Source: Rugamonas violacea (lineage in GTDB: Bacteria > Pseudomonadota > Gammaproteobacteria > Burkholderiales > Burkholderiaceae_D). From it: a DNA stretch of 43,115 nucleotides. The first letter of the stretch is position 1, and the number at the start of each line of letters is the position of its first letter. The notes below the pieces were generated by a model. It was not told the DNA's origin. It saw nothing but the letters and a program-made list of their open reading frames with translations, and made no database searches. The position numbers and the translations under genes are program-made. The DNA lies in contig NZ_JAEMNU010000034.1 in assembly GCF_016461825.1 (NCBI RefSeq), positions 1-43,115 on the forward strand. The letters run 5' to 3'. Of the stretch, positions 1 through 7,524 are shown one piece after another.

Positions 1-1
1 G

Positions 2-142
2 TGGTTTCGGTGGCATAGCGGAATGATGCTGGAAAGCCGCTTGGTTTACAACCCTTTATTGATGCGCTCGCTGCGGCTGAATAGTTACCTTGTAACTTTC
101 TTTTTCAGAAAGATCGAAGTCATTAATCAGAGTAGCATATAG
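2..142 (+). CDS. C-terminal fragment of an unrecognised ORF entering from the left edge
   Basis: An open frame runs from the window edge for 46 codons to a TAG at 140-142. It begins inside the gene, so no start is visible. The peptide has a mixed hydrophobic/basic make-up, with a core reading YNPLLMRSLRLNSYLVTFFF followed by RKIEVINQSS. It could be the end of an enzyme or membrane-associated protein, but I do not recognise a family. Base composition is AT-richer than the rest of the window, in line with an acquired or decaying segment. It may also be a chance open frame, since 46 codons is short. Confidence 0.3.
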   Translation, partial: WFRWHSGMMLESRLVYNPLLMRSLRLNSYLVTFFFRKIEVINQSSI

Positions 143-259
143 GTATTTATCATTTGAGTGGGCAAGCGCCGAGATTGTTCCAATTGAAGCCAGAGCTTCG
201 CGCCTCGTCCTCACCGCCTGAAACCAGCCTCATTTGCTCTAAAGATAATTCTTTCGTTT

Positions 260-432
260 ATGCTCTCTACGCTTGATGATTTTATTAATACCGGCATTCA
301 AGATGAAATCATTCGCCGTCTTATGGACGGACGTTATCTCACCTTAAATAACCGGAATGGATATTGCCGATAAGCATCGACGAGGCCATTTTAGATATCA
401 GCACATATTGCGTCAATAGCAATAGTGGTTGA
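260..432 (+). pseudogene. Possible frameshifted small gene
   Basis: An ATG at 260 opens a frame starting MLSTLDDFINTGIQDEIIRR and ending at TAA 371-373 (37 residues). If the frame is shifted at about 359-361, translation continues as ILPISIDEAILDISTYCVNS to TGA 430-432, giving about 57 residues of protein-like composition in both halves. I therefore read it as one short gene broken by a frameshift, though two chance frames are possible. There is no strong ribosome site before the ATG and I do not recognise the family. Confidence 0.25.
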
Positions 433-651
433 ATATTCTTCTATGGATATCCATAAAATTTATAATATTTATATGACCAGGAAAATCGGATGGGTATTCT
501 GAAAAGAATATGGGCTAGCGGAATTTTCGAATATAGATAGGCGAAATATCAACTGAAACGGGCAATAGGCGATGGGCCTGCTACGGTGTGGCGGGAGGGT
601 GAAAGGCTGAGGAGCGCTCTGAGGGACGGCTTGACGGCGCAGGGGAAAATT

Positions 652-678
652 GGTGGCGGTGGCGGTGGCGGTGGCGGC
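652..678. repeat. GGTGGC hexamer microsatellite
   Basis: Four tandem GGTGGC units plus a trailing GGC. On the minus strand the run lies just downstream of the stop of the small ORF at 682-918. A minus-strand frame through it would encode polyproline, but nothing else supports that frame as a gene. Confidence 0.8.
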
Positions 679-681
679 AAC

Positions 682-918
682 TCAAACCATGCAGCATGAA
701 ACTTGCTGGCCGACGGCCCGGCGCGGCGCCAGCGCCGAGGCGGCGCCGGCGGCGCCCTCCTCGGCCGTCGGCTGCTGCGCGGGCGCCGGCGCGCGCTCAG
801 GCGGCGGTTCCGGTTCGGCATGCGGCGCGCTCTGCCACATCTGCAAAAAGCGTTGATAGGCCGGCGGCGCGGCCGGGGCGGCGATGGCTGCCGACGTCGA
901 TGCGGTTGCTTCTTTCAT
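682..918 (-). CDS. Small hypothetical protein, proline/alanine-rich
   Basis: A 78-residue ORF with ATG at 918 preceded by a good ribosome site (AAGGAG, 5-6 bases upstream). The N-terminal part contains AYQRFLQMWQSAP, the only section that looks foldable. The middle is rich in Pro, Glu and Ala and the end is VSCCMV, with two adjacent cysteines. No signal peptide or membrane segment is visible and I do not recognise the family. An upstream in-frame start at 1038 would add 40 residues but lacks a ribosome site and would read through a terminator hairpin, so the shorter form is preferred. That hairpin lies only about 40 bases upstream of the start, so the gene must use read-through or a promoter inside the short leader. 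Confidence 0.5.
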   Translation of the reverse strand: MKEATASTSAAIAAPAAPPAYQRFLQMWQSAPHAEPEPPPERAPAPAQQPTAEEGAAGAASALAPRRAVGQQVSCCMV

Positions 919-956
919 GCTAGCTCCTTCGTTTTCAATCGTGGCGCGCGCGGACG

Positions 957-981
957 AAAAAAAGCCCGCTTGGTAGCGGGC
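957..981 (-). terminator. Rho-independent terminator downstream of the GST gene / leader hairpin of the small ORF
   Basis: Reading the minus strand, a 6-bp stem (GCCCGC / GCGGGC) with a 6-base loop is followed by seven T residues. It lies about 100 bases after the glutathione transferase stop and about 40 bases before the start of the next small ORF. It can end transcription of the former or act as an attenuator for the latter. Confidence 0.75.
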
Positions 982-1080
982 AAAGTCCAAAACTAGGGAT
1001 CTCCTGAAAGAGACAACCCCACTATACGAACTTTGCACGCCGCCCTCTGTGCGCCGTTTAACACAGGCGAAAATTGCTGC

Positions 1081-1698
1081 TTACCAGACCGGAACGGTCT
1101 TCTTCCAGGCATCGAGCTGCTGCACGCGGCCGAACCAGGCCAGGATGTTGGCGTACTCGGCGAGCGGCAGCTTGGCCTGCTCCAGGTACATCAGCGGCGC
1201 CGCCACGGCGAAATCGGCCAGGCTGAGGGTATCGCCGAGAATCCATTGACGTTGAGAAAGATGTCCGTCAAGCACAATAGCATATTCGGCAACATCGCGC
1301 TCGCCGCGGGCCACTTCCAGCGGATCGGCGGGGCCGGCGCCGACCATGCCCTTCCAGATGTTTTCCCAGGTCAGCACGCCGAGCGCCGGCGCGAAGTGCT
1401 GGCAGCCCCAGAACATCCAGCGGTTGATGTCGGCGCGGGTGCGCAAGTCCTGCGGGTACAGGGTCTGGCCCGGCGTGTGGTCGGCCAGGTATTGCATGAT
1501 GGCGCAGGATTCCCACAGCAGGAAGTCGCCGTCCTGCAGCACCGGGATTTTGCTGTTGGGGTTCAGCTCGACGAGGCGACGGCGGTCCTCGTCGCTCATC
1601 AGGTTCACTTCGGTCAGCTCCAGCGGAAAGTCGAGGGCGATGGCGGTCATCAGGACGCGGCGGGCGTTGGACGAGACGGGGTGGTGGAACAGGCGCAT
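1081..1698 (-). CDS. Glutathione S-transferase family protein
   Basis: A 205-residue protein of normal GST length. The N-terminal thioredoxin-like domain (about 1-80) starts MRLFHHPVSSNARRV, with the Ser pair near residues 9-10 in the place of the catalytic serine/cysteine of theta/beta-like classes. The glutathione-binding segment reads NSKIPVLQDGDFLLWESCAI, with the typical cis-Pro after Ile and the Glu-Ser pair that contacts the gamma-glutamyl part. The rest (about 90-205) is the all-helical C-terminal domain with the conserved LSLADFAVAAPL motif. It is expected to be a cytosolic dimer that conjugates or reduces electrophiles with glutathione; the substrate cannot be told from sequence. 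It stands alone, with a terminator at 957-981. Family assignment is firm, class assignment is not. Confidence 0.9.
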   Translation of the reverse strand: MRLFHHPVSSNARRVLMTAIALDFPLELTEVNLMSDEDRRRLVELNPNSKIPVLQDGDFLLWESCAIMQYLADHTPGQTLYPQDLRTRADINRWMFWGCQHFAPALGVLTWENIWKGMVGAGPADPLEVARGERDVAEYAIVLDGHLSQRQWILGDTLSLADFAVAAPLMYLEQAKLPLAEYANILAWFGRVQQLDAWKKTVPVW

Positions 1699-1759
1699 TT
1701 TCTAGGCTCCGGTGGATGAGTGAGGAGTCCATCGTAAGCCCGGCCGTTGTCAATTTCTG

Positions 1760-2455
1760 TCAGGAGTCTTCGCGGATGTTTTGCTCGACGCGCCAAACCT
1801 TGAGCAGCTCGTGGCGGCGCGCCGGATAACGGTGTCCGGTCGACTCGACGCTGGCGATGCGGTCGATGCGGAAGTGGCGGTTGGCGGCGCGCAGTTCGCA
1901 CCAGGCGGCCAGCAAACGGCGCCCCTCCAGGAAGGCCAGCGCGAACGGCCAGACATGGCGTTCCGAGGCGTTGCCGCTCTCGTCGCAGTAGCCGATGCGC
2001 AGCCGATGCTGATGGCGGATCGCCTCGCGCACCGGGCGCACGAACTTGTCGCTGCCGTCGGTCGGCAGCAGGCCAATTGGCACCCACAGGCTGGTCTCGG
2101 CCATGTCGTCGCGCAGGTCCTTGGGGGTGGCGGCGGCGATCTTGGCCAGCGCGTTGTTGGCCGCCTGGGCCAGCGCCTCGTCGCCCTGGCGGCGCACCCA
2201 GCGCGCGCCCAGCACCAGCGCCTCCAACTCGTCGGCGCCGAACATCAGCGGCGGCAGGAAGAAGCCGCTCTTGAGCAGGTAGCCGACGCCGGCCTCGCCC
2301 TCGACCGGTGCGCCCATGCCGGCCAAGGTCTGGATGTCGCGGTAGATGGTGCGTTCGGACACGCCGAGCTGCTCGGCCAGGCGCGCCGCCGTGACCGGGC
2401 GGCGGTAGCCGCGCAGCGCATCCATCAGCTGGAACAGGCGGCCGGTTCGACTCAT
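1760..2455 (-). CDS. YafY-type transcriptional regulator (HTH + WYL)
   Basis: A 231-residue DNA-binding regulator. Residues 1-60 form a winged helix-turn-helix with RLAEQLGVSERTIYRDIQTL as the recognition region. Residues about 130-210 form a WYL domain, with the usual PFALAFLEGRRLLAAWCELR core and the FRIDRI motif. WYL domains bind small ligands or nucleic acid fragments and control the HTH; targets of such YafY-like proteins are often adjacent genes. The start at 2455 is preferred over a longer frame to 2656 because it gives the canonical N-terminus and has GAGAG upstream; the extension is low-complexity Arg/Ala. The neighbours are GST downstream (62 bases, same strand) and eutC upstream (same strand), so it could control either, but nothing seen links it to ethanolamine. 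Confidence 0.88.
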   Translation of the reverse strand: MSRTGRLFQLMDALRGYRRPVTAARLAEQLGVSERTIYRDIQTLAGMGAPVEGEAGVGYLLKSGFFLPPLMFGADELEALVLGARWVRRQGDEALAQAANNALAKIAAATPKDLRDDMAETSLWVPIGLLPTDGSDKFVRPVREAIRHQHRLRIGYCDESGNASERHVWPFALAFLEGRRLLAAWCELRAANRHFRIDRIASVESTGHRYPARRHELLKVWRVEQNIREDS

Positions 2456-2588
2456 TGACGCTCTCTCATTCGGATGGGGTGGACGGGCCGCGCGGCGCCG
2501 ACGGCAGCGGCGCGCGGCTCTGCATTGTGCGGGCAGTCGCGCCCGCATGCAAGCCCTTCCGACGCCGCGCATCGGCGGCCCTGCCGCC

Positions 2589-3434
2589 TCAATCCAGGTC
2601 GAGCAGGAAGTTGCGCTGCGATCCGGCCAACGCGTCGTCGGCGCCGCCCGTTTCATCCTTCAGCGCCACGCCGGACAGGCGGCGCTGGCGCGACTGGTCG
2701 AGCAGGTAGTGCAGCTTGAAGGCGGCCTCCTCGTAGCGCAGGCCGGCCGGGCGCACGTTGGAAATGCAGTTGCGGCCGGCGTCGGTCAGGCCGACCTGCG
2801 GCGCCCAGGTCAGGTACAGCCCCATACTGTCCGGCGAGCTGAGGCCGGGGCGCTCGCCGACCAGCACCACCACGGCGCGCGCGCCGAGCAGCTGGCCGAC
2901 CTCGTCGCCCACCGCCACCCGGCCCTGCGCCACCAGCGCCAGCGGCGCCAGCGACCACCGCTCGGCGGCCAGCCGCGCCAGCATCGCCTGCAGAAACGGC
3001 AGCGCGTTCTGCTCGATCGCCAGCGCCGACAGGCCGTCGGCGATGACGAAGGCCAGGTCGTAGTCAGCGCCGCCGTGCGCCTGCAGCAGCTGGCGCGAGG
3101 CGTCGTCCAGGCGCCGCCCCAGGTCGGGCCGCTGCAGGTAGACGTGGCGGTTCTCCGCCGCGCTGTGCAGCGCCAGGCAGGGCAGCCCGCTGGCTGCGGT
3201 CAGCGCGGCGGCCAGGGCGGCGTGGTCGAGCGGCAGGTGCACCGCGTCGCGCGCCTGCGCGTGGGCCAGCTGGAAGTCCAGCTGCGGCGCCGTCGGCAAG
3301 CTCACGCCGCTGCGCCCCAGCGCGATGCGGGCCGCCGTGAACCGGCGCAACGCCTGCCAGGGATTGGCCGTCACCACCTCGGCGCTGGCCGCCGCCGGTT
3401 CCCGATGGTCGGTGTCTTTACTCTGCTTGCTCAT
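2589..3434 (-). CDS. eutC: Ethanolamine ammonia-lyase small subunit EutC
   Basis: A 281-residue light chain of adenosylcobalamin-dependent ethanolamine ammonia-lyase, which turns ethanolamine into acetaldehyde and ammonia. Family marks are the N-terminal [20 protein letters not shown], the cobalamin-side motif [20 protein letters not shown], and the C-terminal [20 protein letters not shown]. Length is close to that of the enteric protein. It starts 13 bases after the eutB stop with a strong GAGGAGG ribosome site, so the two subunits are made from one message. No microcompartment shell or reactivase genes are visible here, so this is the short cytosolic type of eut pathway seen in pseudomonads and burkholderiales. 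Confidence 0.96.
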   Translation of the reverse strand: MSKQSKDTDHREPAAASAEVVTANPWQALRRFTAARIALGRSGVSLPTAPQLDFQLAHAQARDAVHLPLDHAALAAALTAASGLPCLALHSAAENRHVYLQRPDLGRRLDDASRQLLQAHGGADYDLAFVIADGLSALAIEQNALPFLQAMLARLAAERWSLAPLALVAQGRVAVGDEVGQLLGARAVVVLVGERPGLSSPDSMGLYLTWAPQVGLTDAGRNCISNVRPAGLRYEEAAFKLHYLLDQSRQRRLSGVALKDETGGADDALAGSQRNFLLDLD

Positions 3435-3447
3435 GCCGGTCGCCTCC

Positions 3448-4839
3448 TCAGGCCAGCCGCAACAGGGCGCTCTGGAACGCCGGCGGCAGCGCCGTGCCCA
3501 GCGTGACGTAGTCGTCGCGGGTGAAAATTTCCATCTCCTTGAGCCAGGTGGCGAACTCCGGCGCCGGCTGCAGGCCCAGCACGCGGCGCGCGTACAACGC
3601 GTCGTGGAAGGAGGTGGTCTGGTAGTTGAGCATGATGTCGTCCGAGCCGGGAATGCCCATGACGAAGGTGCAGCCGGCCGTGCCCAGCAATGTCAGCAGG
3701 ATGTCCATGTCGTTCTGGTCGGCCTCGGCGTGGTTGGTGTAGCAGACGTCGCAGCCCATCGGCAGGCCGAGCAGCTTGGCGCAGAAGTGGTCCTCCAGGC
3801 CGGCGCGGATGATCTGCTTGCCGTCGTACAGATACTCCGGGCCGATGAAGCCGACCACCGAGTTGACCAGCAGCGGTTTGAATTTGCGCGCCACCGCGTA
3901 GGCGCGCACCTCGCAGGTCTGCTGGTCGACGCCGTGGTGGGCGTTGGCCGACAGCGCGCTGCCCTGCCCCGTCTCGAAATACATCACGTTGTCGCCGACC
4001 ATGCCGCGGCCCAGCGACAGCGCGGCTTGGCGCGATTCGTCGAGCAAGGCCAGGTTGATGCCGAAGCTGGCGTTGGCCGCCTCGGTGCCGGCGATCGACT
4101 GGAACACCAGGTCGATCGGCGCGCCGCGCTCGATGGCGGCGATGGTGTTGGTGACGTGGGTCAGCACACAGGACTGGGTGGGAATGGCGTAGCGGGCGAT
4201 GATCTCGTCGAGCATGCTGACGATGCGCACCACCTGCGGCACGTTGTCGGTGGCCGGGTTGATGCCGATGACGGCGTCGCCGCTGCCGTACAGCAGGCCG
4301 TCGAGCACGCTGGCGGCGATGCCGCTGGCGTCGTCGGTCGGGTGGTTCGGTTGCAGCCGGGTCGACATGCGGCCGGCCAGGCCGATGGTGTTGCGGAAGC
4401 GCGTCACCACGCGGCACTTCCTGGCCACCAGGATCAGGTCCTGGATGCGCATGATCTTCGACACCGCCGCCGCCATCTCCGGCGTGATGCCGGGCGCCAC
4501 GGCGGCCAGCACCAGCTCGTCGACGGCGTCGCCCAGCAGCCAGTTGCGGAAGTCGCCCACGGTCAGGTGGGCGATGCGGGCGAAGGCGGCCGTGTCGTGC
4601 TCGTCGATGATCAGGCGGCTGACCTCGTCGTCCTCGTAGGGCACCAGCAGCTGGTTGAGGAACACCGTCAGCGGCAGCTCGGCCAGCGCCATCTGCGCCG
4701 CCACGCGCTCCTCGGCGCTGGCCGCCGCCAGGCCGGCCAGGTAGTCGCCGGAACGGGCCGGGCTGGCCTTGGCCATCAAATCCTTCAGGTCGCGGAACTG
4801 GTAGGTCCGGCTGCCCACGCTATGTGCGAAACTACTCAT
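3448..4839 (-). CDS. eutB: Ethanolamine ammonia-lyase large subunit EutB
   Basis: A 463-residue heavy chain forming the TIM-barrel active site of ethanolamine ammonia-lyase. Recognisable blocks are the N-terminal [20 protein letters not shown], the substrate-site region [40 protein letters not shown] and [20 protein letters not shown], all typical of EutB. The start at 4839 follows GGGAGGCAGCAACG. The gene is followed directly by eutC. Its promoter or read-through region (4840-5067) carries one copy of the dispersed nested palindrome, so transcription from the porin gene upstream may be limited there. Confidence 0.97.
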   Translation of the reverse strand: MSSFAHSVGSRTYQFRDLKDLMAKASPARSGDYLAGLAAASAEERVAAQMALAELPLTVFLNQLLVPYEDDEVSRLIIDEHDTAAFARIAHLTVGDFRNWLLGDAVDELVLAAVAPGITPEMAAAVSKIMRIQDLILVARKCRVVTRFRNTIGLAGRMSTRLQPNHPTDDASGIAASVLDGLLYGSGDAVIGINPATDNVPQVVRIVSMLDEIIARYAIPTQSCVLTHVTNTIAAIERGAPIDLVFQSIAGTEAANASFGINLALLDESRQAALSLGRGMVGDNVMYFETGQGSALSANAHHGVDQQTCEVRAYAVARKFKPLLVNSVVGFIGPEYLYDGKQIIRAGLEDHFCAKLLGLPMGCDVCYTNHAEADQNDMDILLTLLGTAGCTFVMGIPGSDDIMLNYQTTSFHDALYARRVLGLQPAPEFATWLKEMEIFTRDDYVTLGTALPPAFQSALLRLA

Positions 4840-4949
4840 CGTTGCTGCCTCCCGGCCGTCGGCTCTGGCGCCACGGCTCTGTTTTCGAGTCTCTCACAAA
4901 ACCGGCACGGCGGGTGATGCCGCCAAGTTCGCGCGCCGGCGCCTTCAAG

Positions 4950-5018
4950 ACCACCCGACGGCGCAACTCTGGGGTCGGACCCGCGGGGTCCGACCCCGGC
5001 ACTACGCCGTTGGGTTTG
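4950..5018. repeat. Dispersed nested palindrome, copy 1
   Basis: Core hairpin 4971-4997: arms GGGGTCGGACCC / GGGTCCGACCCC (12 bp, perfect) around GCG. Outer inverted repeat: CCACCCGACGGCG on the left against CGCCGTTGGGTTT on the right. It lies downstream of the porin stop (5068, minus strand) and upstream of eutB. In the minus-strand reading the outer stem ends in GGGTGGTCTT. Confidence 0.9.
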
Positions 5019-5067
5019 ATTCGGCGTGGCGGGCGGATCGCGCGCCGCCGCGCCCTCGATCACTCGC

Positions 5068-5910
5068 TTAGAAATTGCGCGTCGCGATCACCTGCAAACG
5101 CGTCTTGACCACGTTGCGGCTGCTGCCGTCGGCATCGAAGAAGGTCCACAACGGCGTGCCGTTCTTGCTGGCGTCGCCGCTGTTGTAGACCGCCGCCGCC
5201 GACAGCGCCCAACTATCCCAGGTCTTGCTGACGCCGACCTTGGCGTCGAAGTAGTTGAAGGCCGCCAGGTTGCGCACGTTCTGCTTGCCGGCGTGCAGAT
5301 TGAGCGTCAGGCCGGGCGCCAGTTCCGGATTCCAGTTGACCTCGCCGTACAGTGTGCCGCGCGTGTCGACCAGCTTGCCGCTGTAGGGGTCGACGGCGAA
5401 GCCGAACCAGCGCTTGCTCAAGGTGACCCAGCCGTAAGCGTTGAAGCTGCCGATGTTGACGCCCAGCTTGGCGTCCTGCGTGTGGTACTTGATGTCCTCG
5501 CCGCCGGCCGCGTAGTGCGCGCCGGGATACCAGTAGGTGACCAGGCCGGCGTCGAGGTTACTGCTCTCGTTGAGCGTGTGGCGGTAGCCGCCGTAGACGT
5601 CGATCTCGGCGCCGCCGCCGTTGTTGTAGGCGGCGTGCGAGACGCCCGAGCCGAACAGGCCCAGGTAGAAGCCGCTGACGTGGACGAAGTCCAGCGTGGC
5701 CTGGGCGGTCGGCTTGCCCTGGCTTTGCGAGACGCCACGGAACAGGTAGTCCGACACCAGCGAGACATTGCCGCTGTTGCTCCAGTCGGGCGCCGGCGCG
5801 GCGGCGGCCGGAGCCGGGGCCGGATCGGCGGCGCTGGCGGCGCCTGACAGGACGGCCAGGCAGGCGGCAGCGGCCAGGCGTTTCAGCGGGAAGGTGGAGG
5901 CTGCGATCAT
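5068..5910 (-). CDS. TorF-like outer-membrane porin family protein in the eut cluster
   Basis: A 280-residue exported protein. Residues 1-27 are a Sec signal peptide ending in SGAASA before AD. A short Pro/Ala linker follows, then a beta-rich body opening with GNVSLVSDYLFRGVSQSQGK, the hallmark of the TorF/Gcw_chp family of putative porins. The body has alternating aromatic/aliphatic strands and ends in a terminal Phe (ATRNF), as expected for recognition by the BAM complex. It lies between the ethanolamine permease and eutB on the same strand, with AAAGGA upstream of ATG 5910, so it may let ethanolamine or a related amine cross the outer membrane. That role is inferred from position only; the family has no proven substrate known to me. 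Confidence 0.85.
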   Translation of the reverse strand: MIAASTFPLKRLAAAACLAVLSGAASAADPAPAPAAAAPAPDWSNSGNVSLVSDYLFRGVSQSQGKPTAQATLDFVHVSGFYLGLFGSGVSHAAYNNGGGAEIDVYGGYRHTLNESSNLDAGLVTYWYPGAHYAAGGEDIKYHTQDAKLGVNIGSFNAYGWVTLSKRWFGFAVDPYSGKLVDTRGTLYGEVNWNPELAPGLTLNLHAGKQNVRNLAAFNYFDAKVGVSKTWDSWALSAAAVYNSGDASKNGTPLWTFFDADGSSRNVVKTRLQVIATRNF

Positions 5911-5954
5911 CGTGTGGTCCTTTGCGGTGAAGGTGGAAGCGGTTCGGTGCGGGT

Positions 5955-7337
5955 TCAAACGGCGTCGTACAGCGCCATCTCCTGGCGGTTGCGGCGGGTC
6001 GACAGGAAGAAGGCGTAGCCGCCGGCCATGAACGCGGCGAACACGCCGAAGATCAAGGGGTTGTAATAGATCATGGTGGCCATGCAGACGCCGGCGCCGG
6101 CCAGCGCGATGGCCGGGAAGACGGGGAAGAACGGGGCGCGGAAGGGACGCACCATGTCCGGCTCGCTGCGGCGCAGCTTGAACAGGCTGAGCATGCTGAG
6201 GATGTACATGGTGATGGCGCCGAACACCGACATGGTGACGATGTTGGCGGTCAGCGTCTGGCCGCCGATCTTGATCAACTCGTCGCTGTAGATGGCGGCG
6301 ATGCCGATCACGCCGCCGGCCAGGATGGCCCGGTGCGGCGTCTTGAAGCGCGGGTGGATCTTGGCGAAGTAGCGCGGCAGGTAGGCTTCCCGGGCCAGCG
6401 CGTAGATCTGCCGCGAGTAGCCGAGGATGATGCCGTGGAAGGAGGCGATCAGGCCGAACAGGCCGAGCCAGACCAGCATGTGCAGCCAGTTGCTGTTCTC
6501 GCCGACGATCGCCTTCATCGCCTGCGGCAACGGGTCGTTGATGTTGGCCAGCTTGGTCCAGTCGCCGGCGCCGCCGGCGAACACCATCACGCCGATGGCC
6601 AGCAGCACCAAGGTGATGATGCCGGTGATGTAGGCGATGGGGATCGAGCGTTTCGGGTCCTTGGCCTCCTCGGCCGCCATGGCGACGCCCTCGATGGCGA
6701 GGAAGAACCAGATGGCGAAGGGGATGGCGGCGAACATGCCGGGGATCGAGGCGATGCTGAAGTGGTCGGCGCCGGACCAGCCGCCCTTGACGAAGTGGGC
6801 CATCGAGAAGCCCGGCGCGACCACGCCCATGAACACCAGCAGCTCGAAGATCGCCAGCAGGGTCATCAACAGCTCGAAGCTGGCGGCGATCTGCACGCCG
6901 ACGATGTTGAGCGTCATGAACACCAGGTAGGCGCCGACCGCCGCCGTCTTCGGATCGACGGCGGGGAACTGCACGTTCAGGTAGGCGCCGATGGCCAGCG
7001 CGATGGCCGGCGGGGCGAAGACGAACTCGATCAGCGTGGCCGCGCCGGCCAGGTAGCCGCCCAGCGGGCCGAAGGCGCGCTTGCTGTAGGCGAAGGGGCC
7101 GCCGGCGTGGGGGATCGAGGTGGTCAGCTCGGTGAAGCTGAAGATGAAGGTGGTGTACATGGCGGCGATGAACAGCGCCGTGATGGTGAAGCCGAGCGTG
7201 CCGGCCGAGGCCCAGCCGTAGCTCCAGCCGAAGTACTCGCCCGAGATGACGAGGCCGACCGCGATGCCCCACAGTTGGACCGTGCCCAGCGTCTGCTGTA
7301 GCGCCGGGGCCGCGCCGGATGCCTGATGTGCCTTCAT
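5955..7337 (-). CDS. eat: Ethanolamine permease
   Basis: A 460-residue inner-membrane transporter of the APC superfamily with about 12 hydrophobic segments. Diagnostic stretches include WGIAVGLVISGEYFGWSYGW near the N-terminus, the helix-1/6-like SIPHAGGPFAYSKRAFGPLG, and IASFHGIILGYSRQIYALAR, all in the style of the ethanolamine permease subfamily. The start at 7337 follows GGAGAAG; longer frames to 7637 run into the divergent regulator's promoter and are rejected. It is the first gene of the minus-strand eut group and its 5' region (7338-7524) is shared with the divergent AraC-type regulator. It should import ethanolamine by secondary transport. Confidence 0.93.
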   Translation of the reverse strand: MKAHQASGAAPALQQTLGTVQLWGIAVGLVISGEYFGWSYGWASAGTLGFTITALFIAAMYTTFIFSFTELTTSIPHAGGPFAYSKRAFGPLGGYLAGAATLIEFVFAPPAIALAIGAYLNVQFPAVDPKTAAVGAYLVFMTLNIVGVQIAASFELLMTLLAIFELLVFMGVVAPGFSMAHFVKGGWSGADHFSIASIPGMFAAIPFAIWFFLAIEGVAMAAEEAKDPKRSIPIAYITGIITLVLLAIGVMVFAGGAGDWTKLANINDPLPQAMKAIVGENSNWLHMLVWLGLFGLIASFHGIILGYSRQIYALAREAYLPRYFAKIHPRFKTPHRAILAGGVIGIAAIYSDELIKIGGQTLTANIVTMSVFGAITMYILSMLSLFKLRRSEPDMVRPFRAPFFPVFPAIALAGAGVCMATMIYYNPLIFGVFAAFMAGGYAFFLSTRRNRQEMALYDAV

Positions 7338-7524
7338 ATTTTCTTCTCCAGTAAGAACAAACGTCGCGATGGGTGCCGACTGCGGGTGCCAGCTTCGGCG
7401 CAGGTATGGAAGTTGCAACAAAATCGAGTATAGGAGTCCGGGCCGGGCCGGCGTTATCGAAAATCGGCAAACTTGGCGCAGAGTGTGGCGCCGCGCAACA
7501 GGGACTATTTCAGGAGGAAACAAT
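7338..7524. promoter_or_regulatory. Divergent control region between eat and the AraC-type regulator
   Basis: 187 bases between two divergent starts. It should hold both promoters and the regulator's sites. I see a near-repeat GGTGCCGACTGCGGGTGCC around 7371-7390 and a TATAGG at 7429-7434, but no clear -35/-10 pair at consensus spacing. A strong AGGAGGAAACAAT ribosome site precedes the regulator. Confidence 0.5.

Larger units (their letters stand above)
143..681. other. AT-rich stretch without an intact gene
   Basis: This stretch has no intact gene that I can support. It is AT-rich up to about 560, then turns abruptly into the GC-rich composition of the rest of the window. It holds a short broken reading frame (260-432, listed separately), a 19-codon ATG frame at 443-502 and a GGTGGC hexamer run at 652-678. 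No tRNA, IS terminus or clear terminator was seen. It may be the eroded edge of an acquired island. Confidence 0.5.

Noticed and set aside
549..821. 90-codon minus-strand frame with a polyproline run
   Set aside because: It arises from the GGTGGC microsatellite and overlaps the better-supported small ORF in another frame.
3325..4917. 530-codon plus-strand open frame across eutB
   Set aside because: Antisense to well-supported eutB; Arg/His/Gln/Val-rich composition typical of mirrored high-GC codons, and no ribosome site or family motif.
4971..4997. Palindromes as classical operator sites for a regulator
   Set aside because: They follow unrelated genes and lie at 3' ends rather than promoters, and the nested outer repeat and paired changes fit a hairpin better than a protein-binding site.
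5068..7470. 800-codon minus-strand frame apparently fusing a long N-terminal part to the porin
   Set aside because: The N-terminal part is an out-of-frame reading of the permease gene. The porin has its own signal peptide, ATG and ribosome site at 5910.
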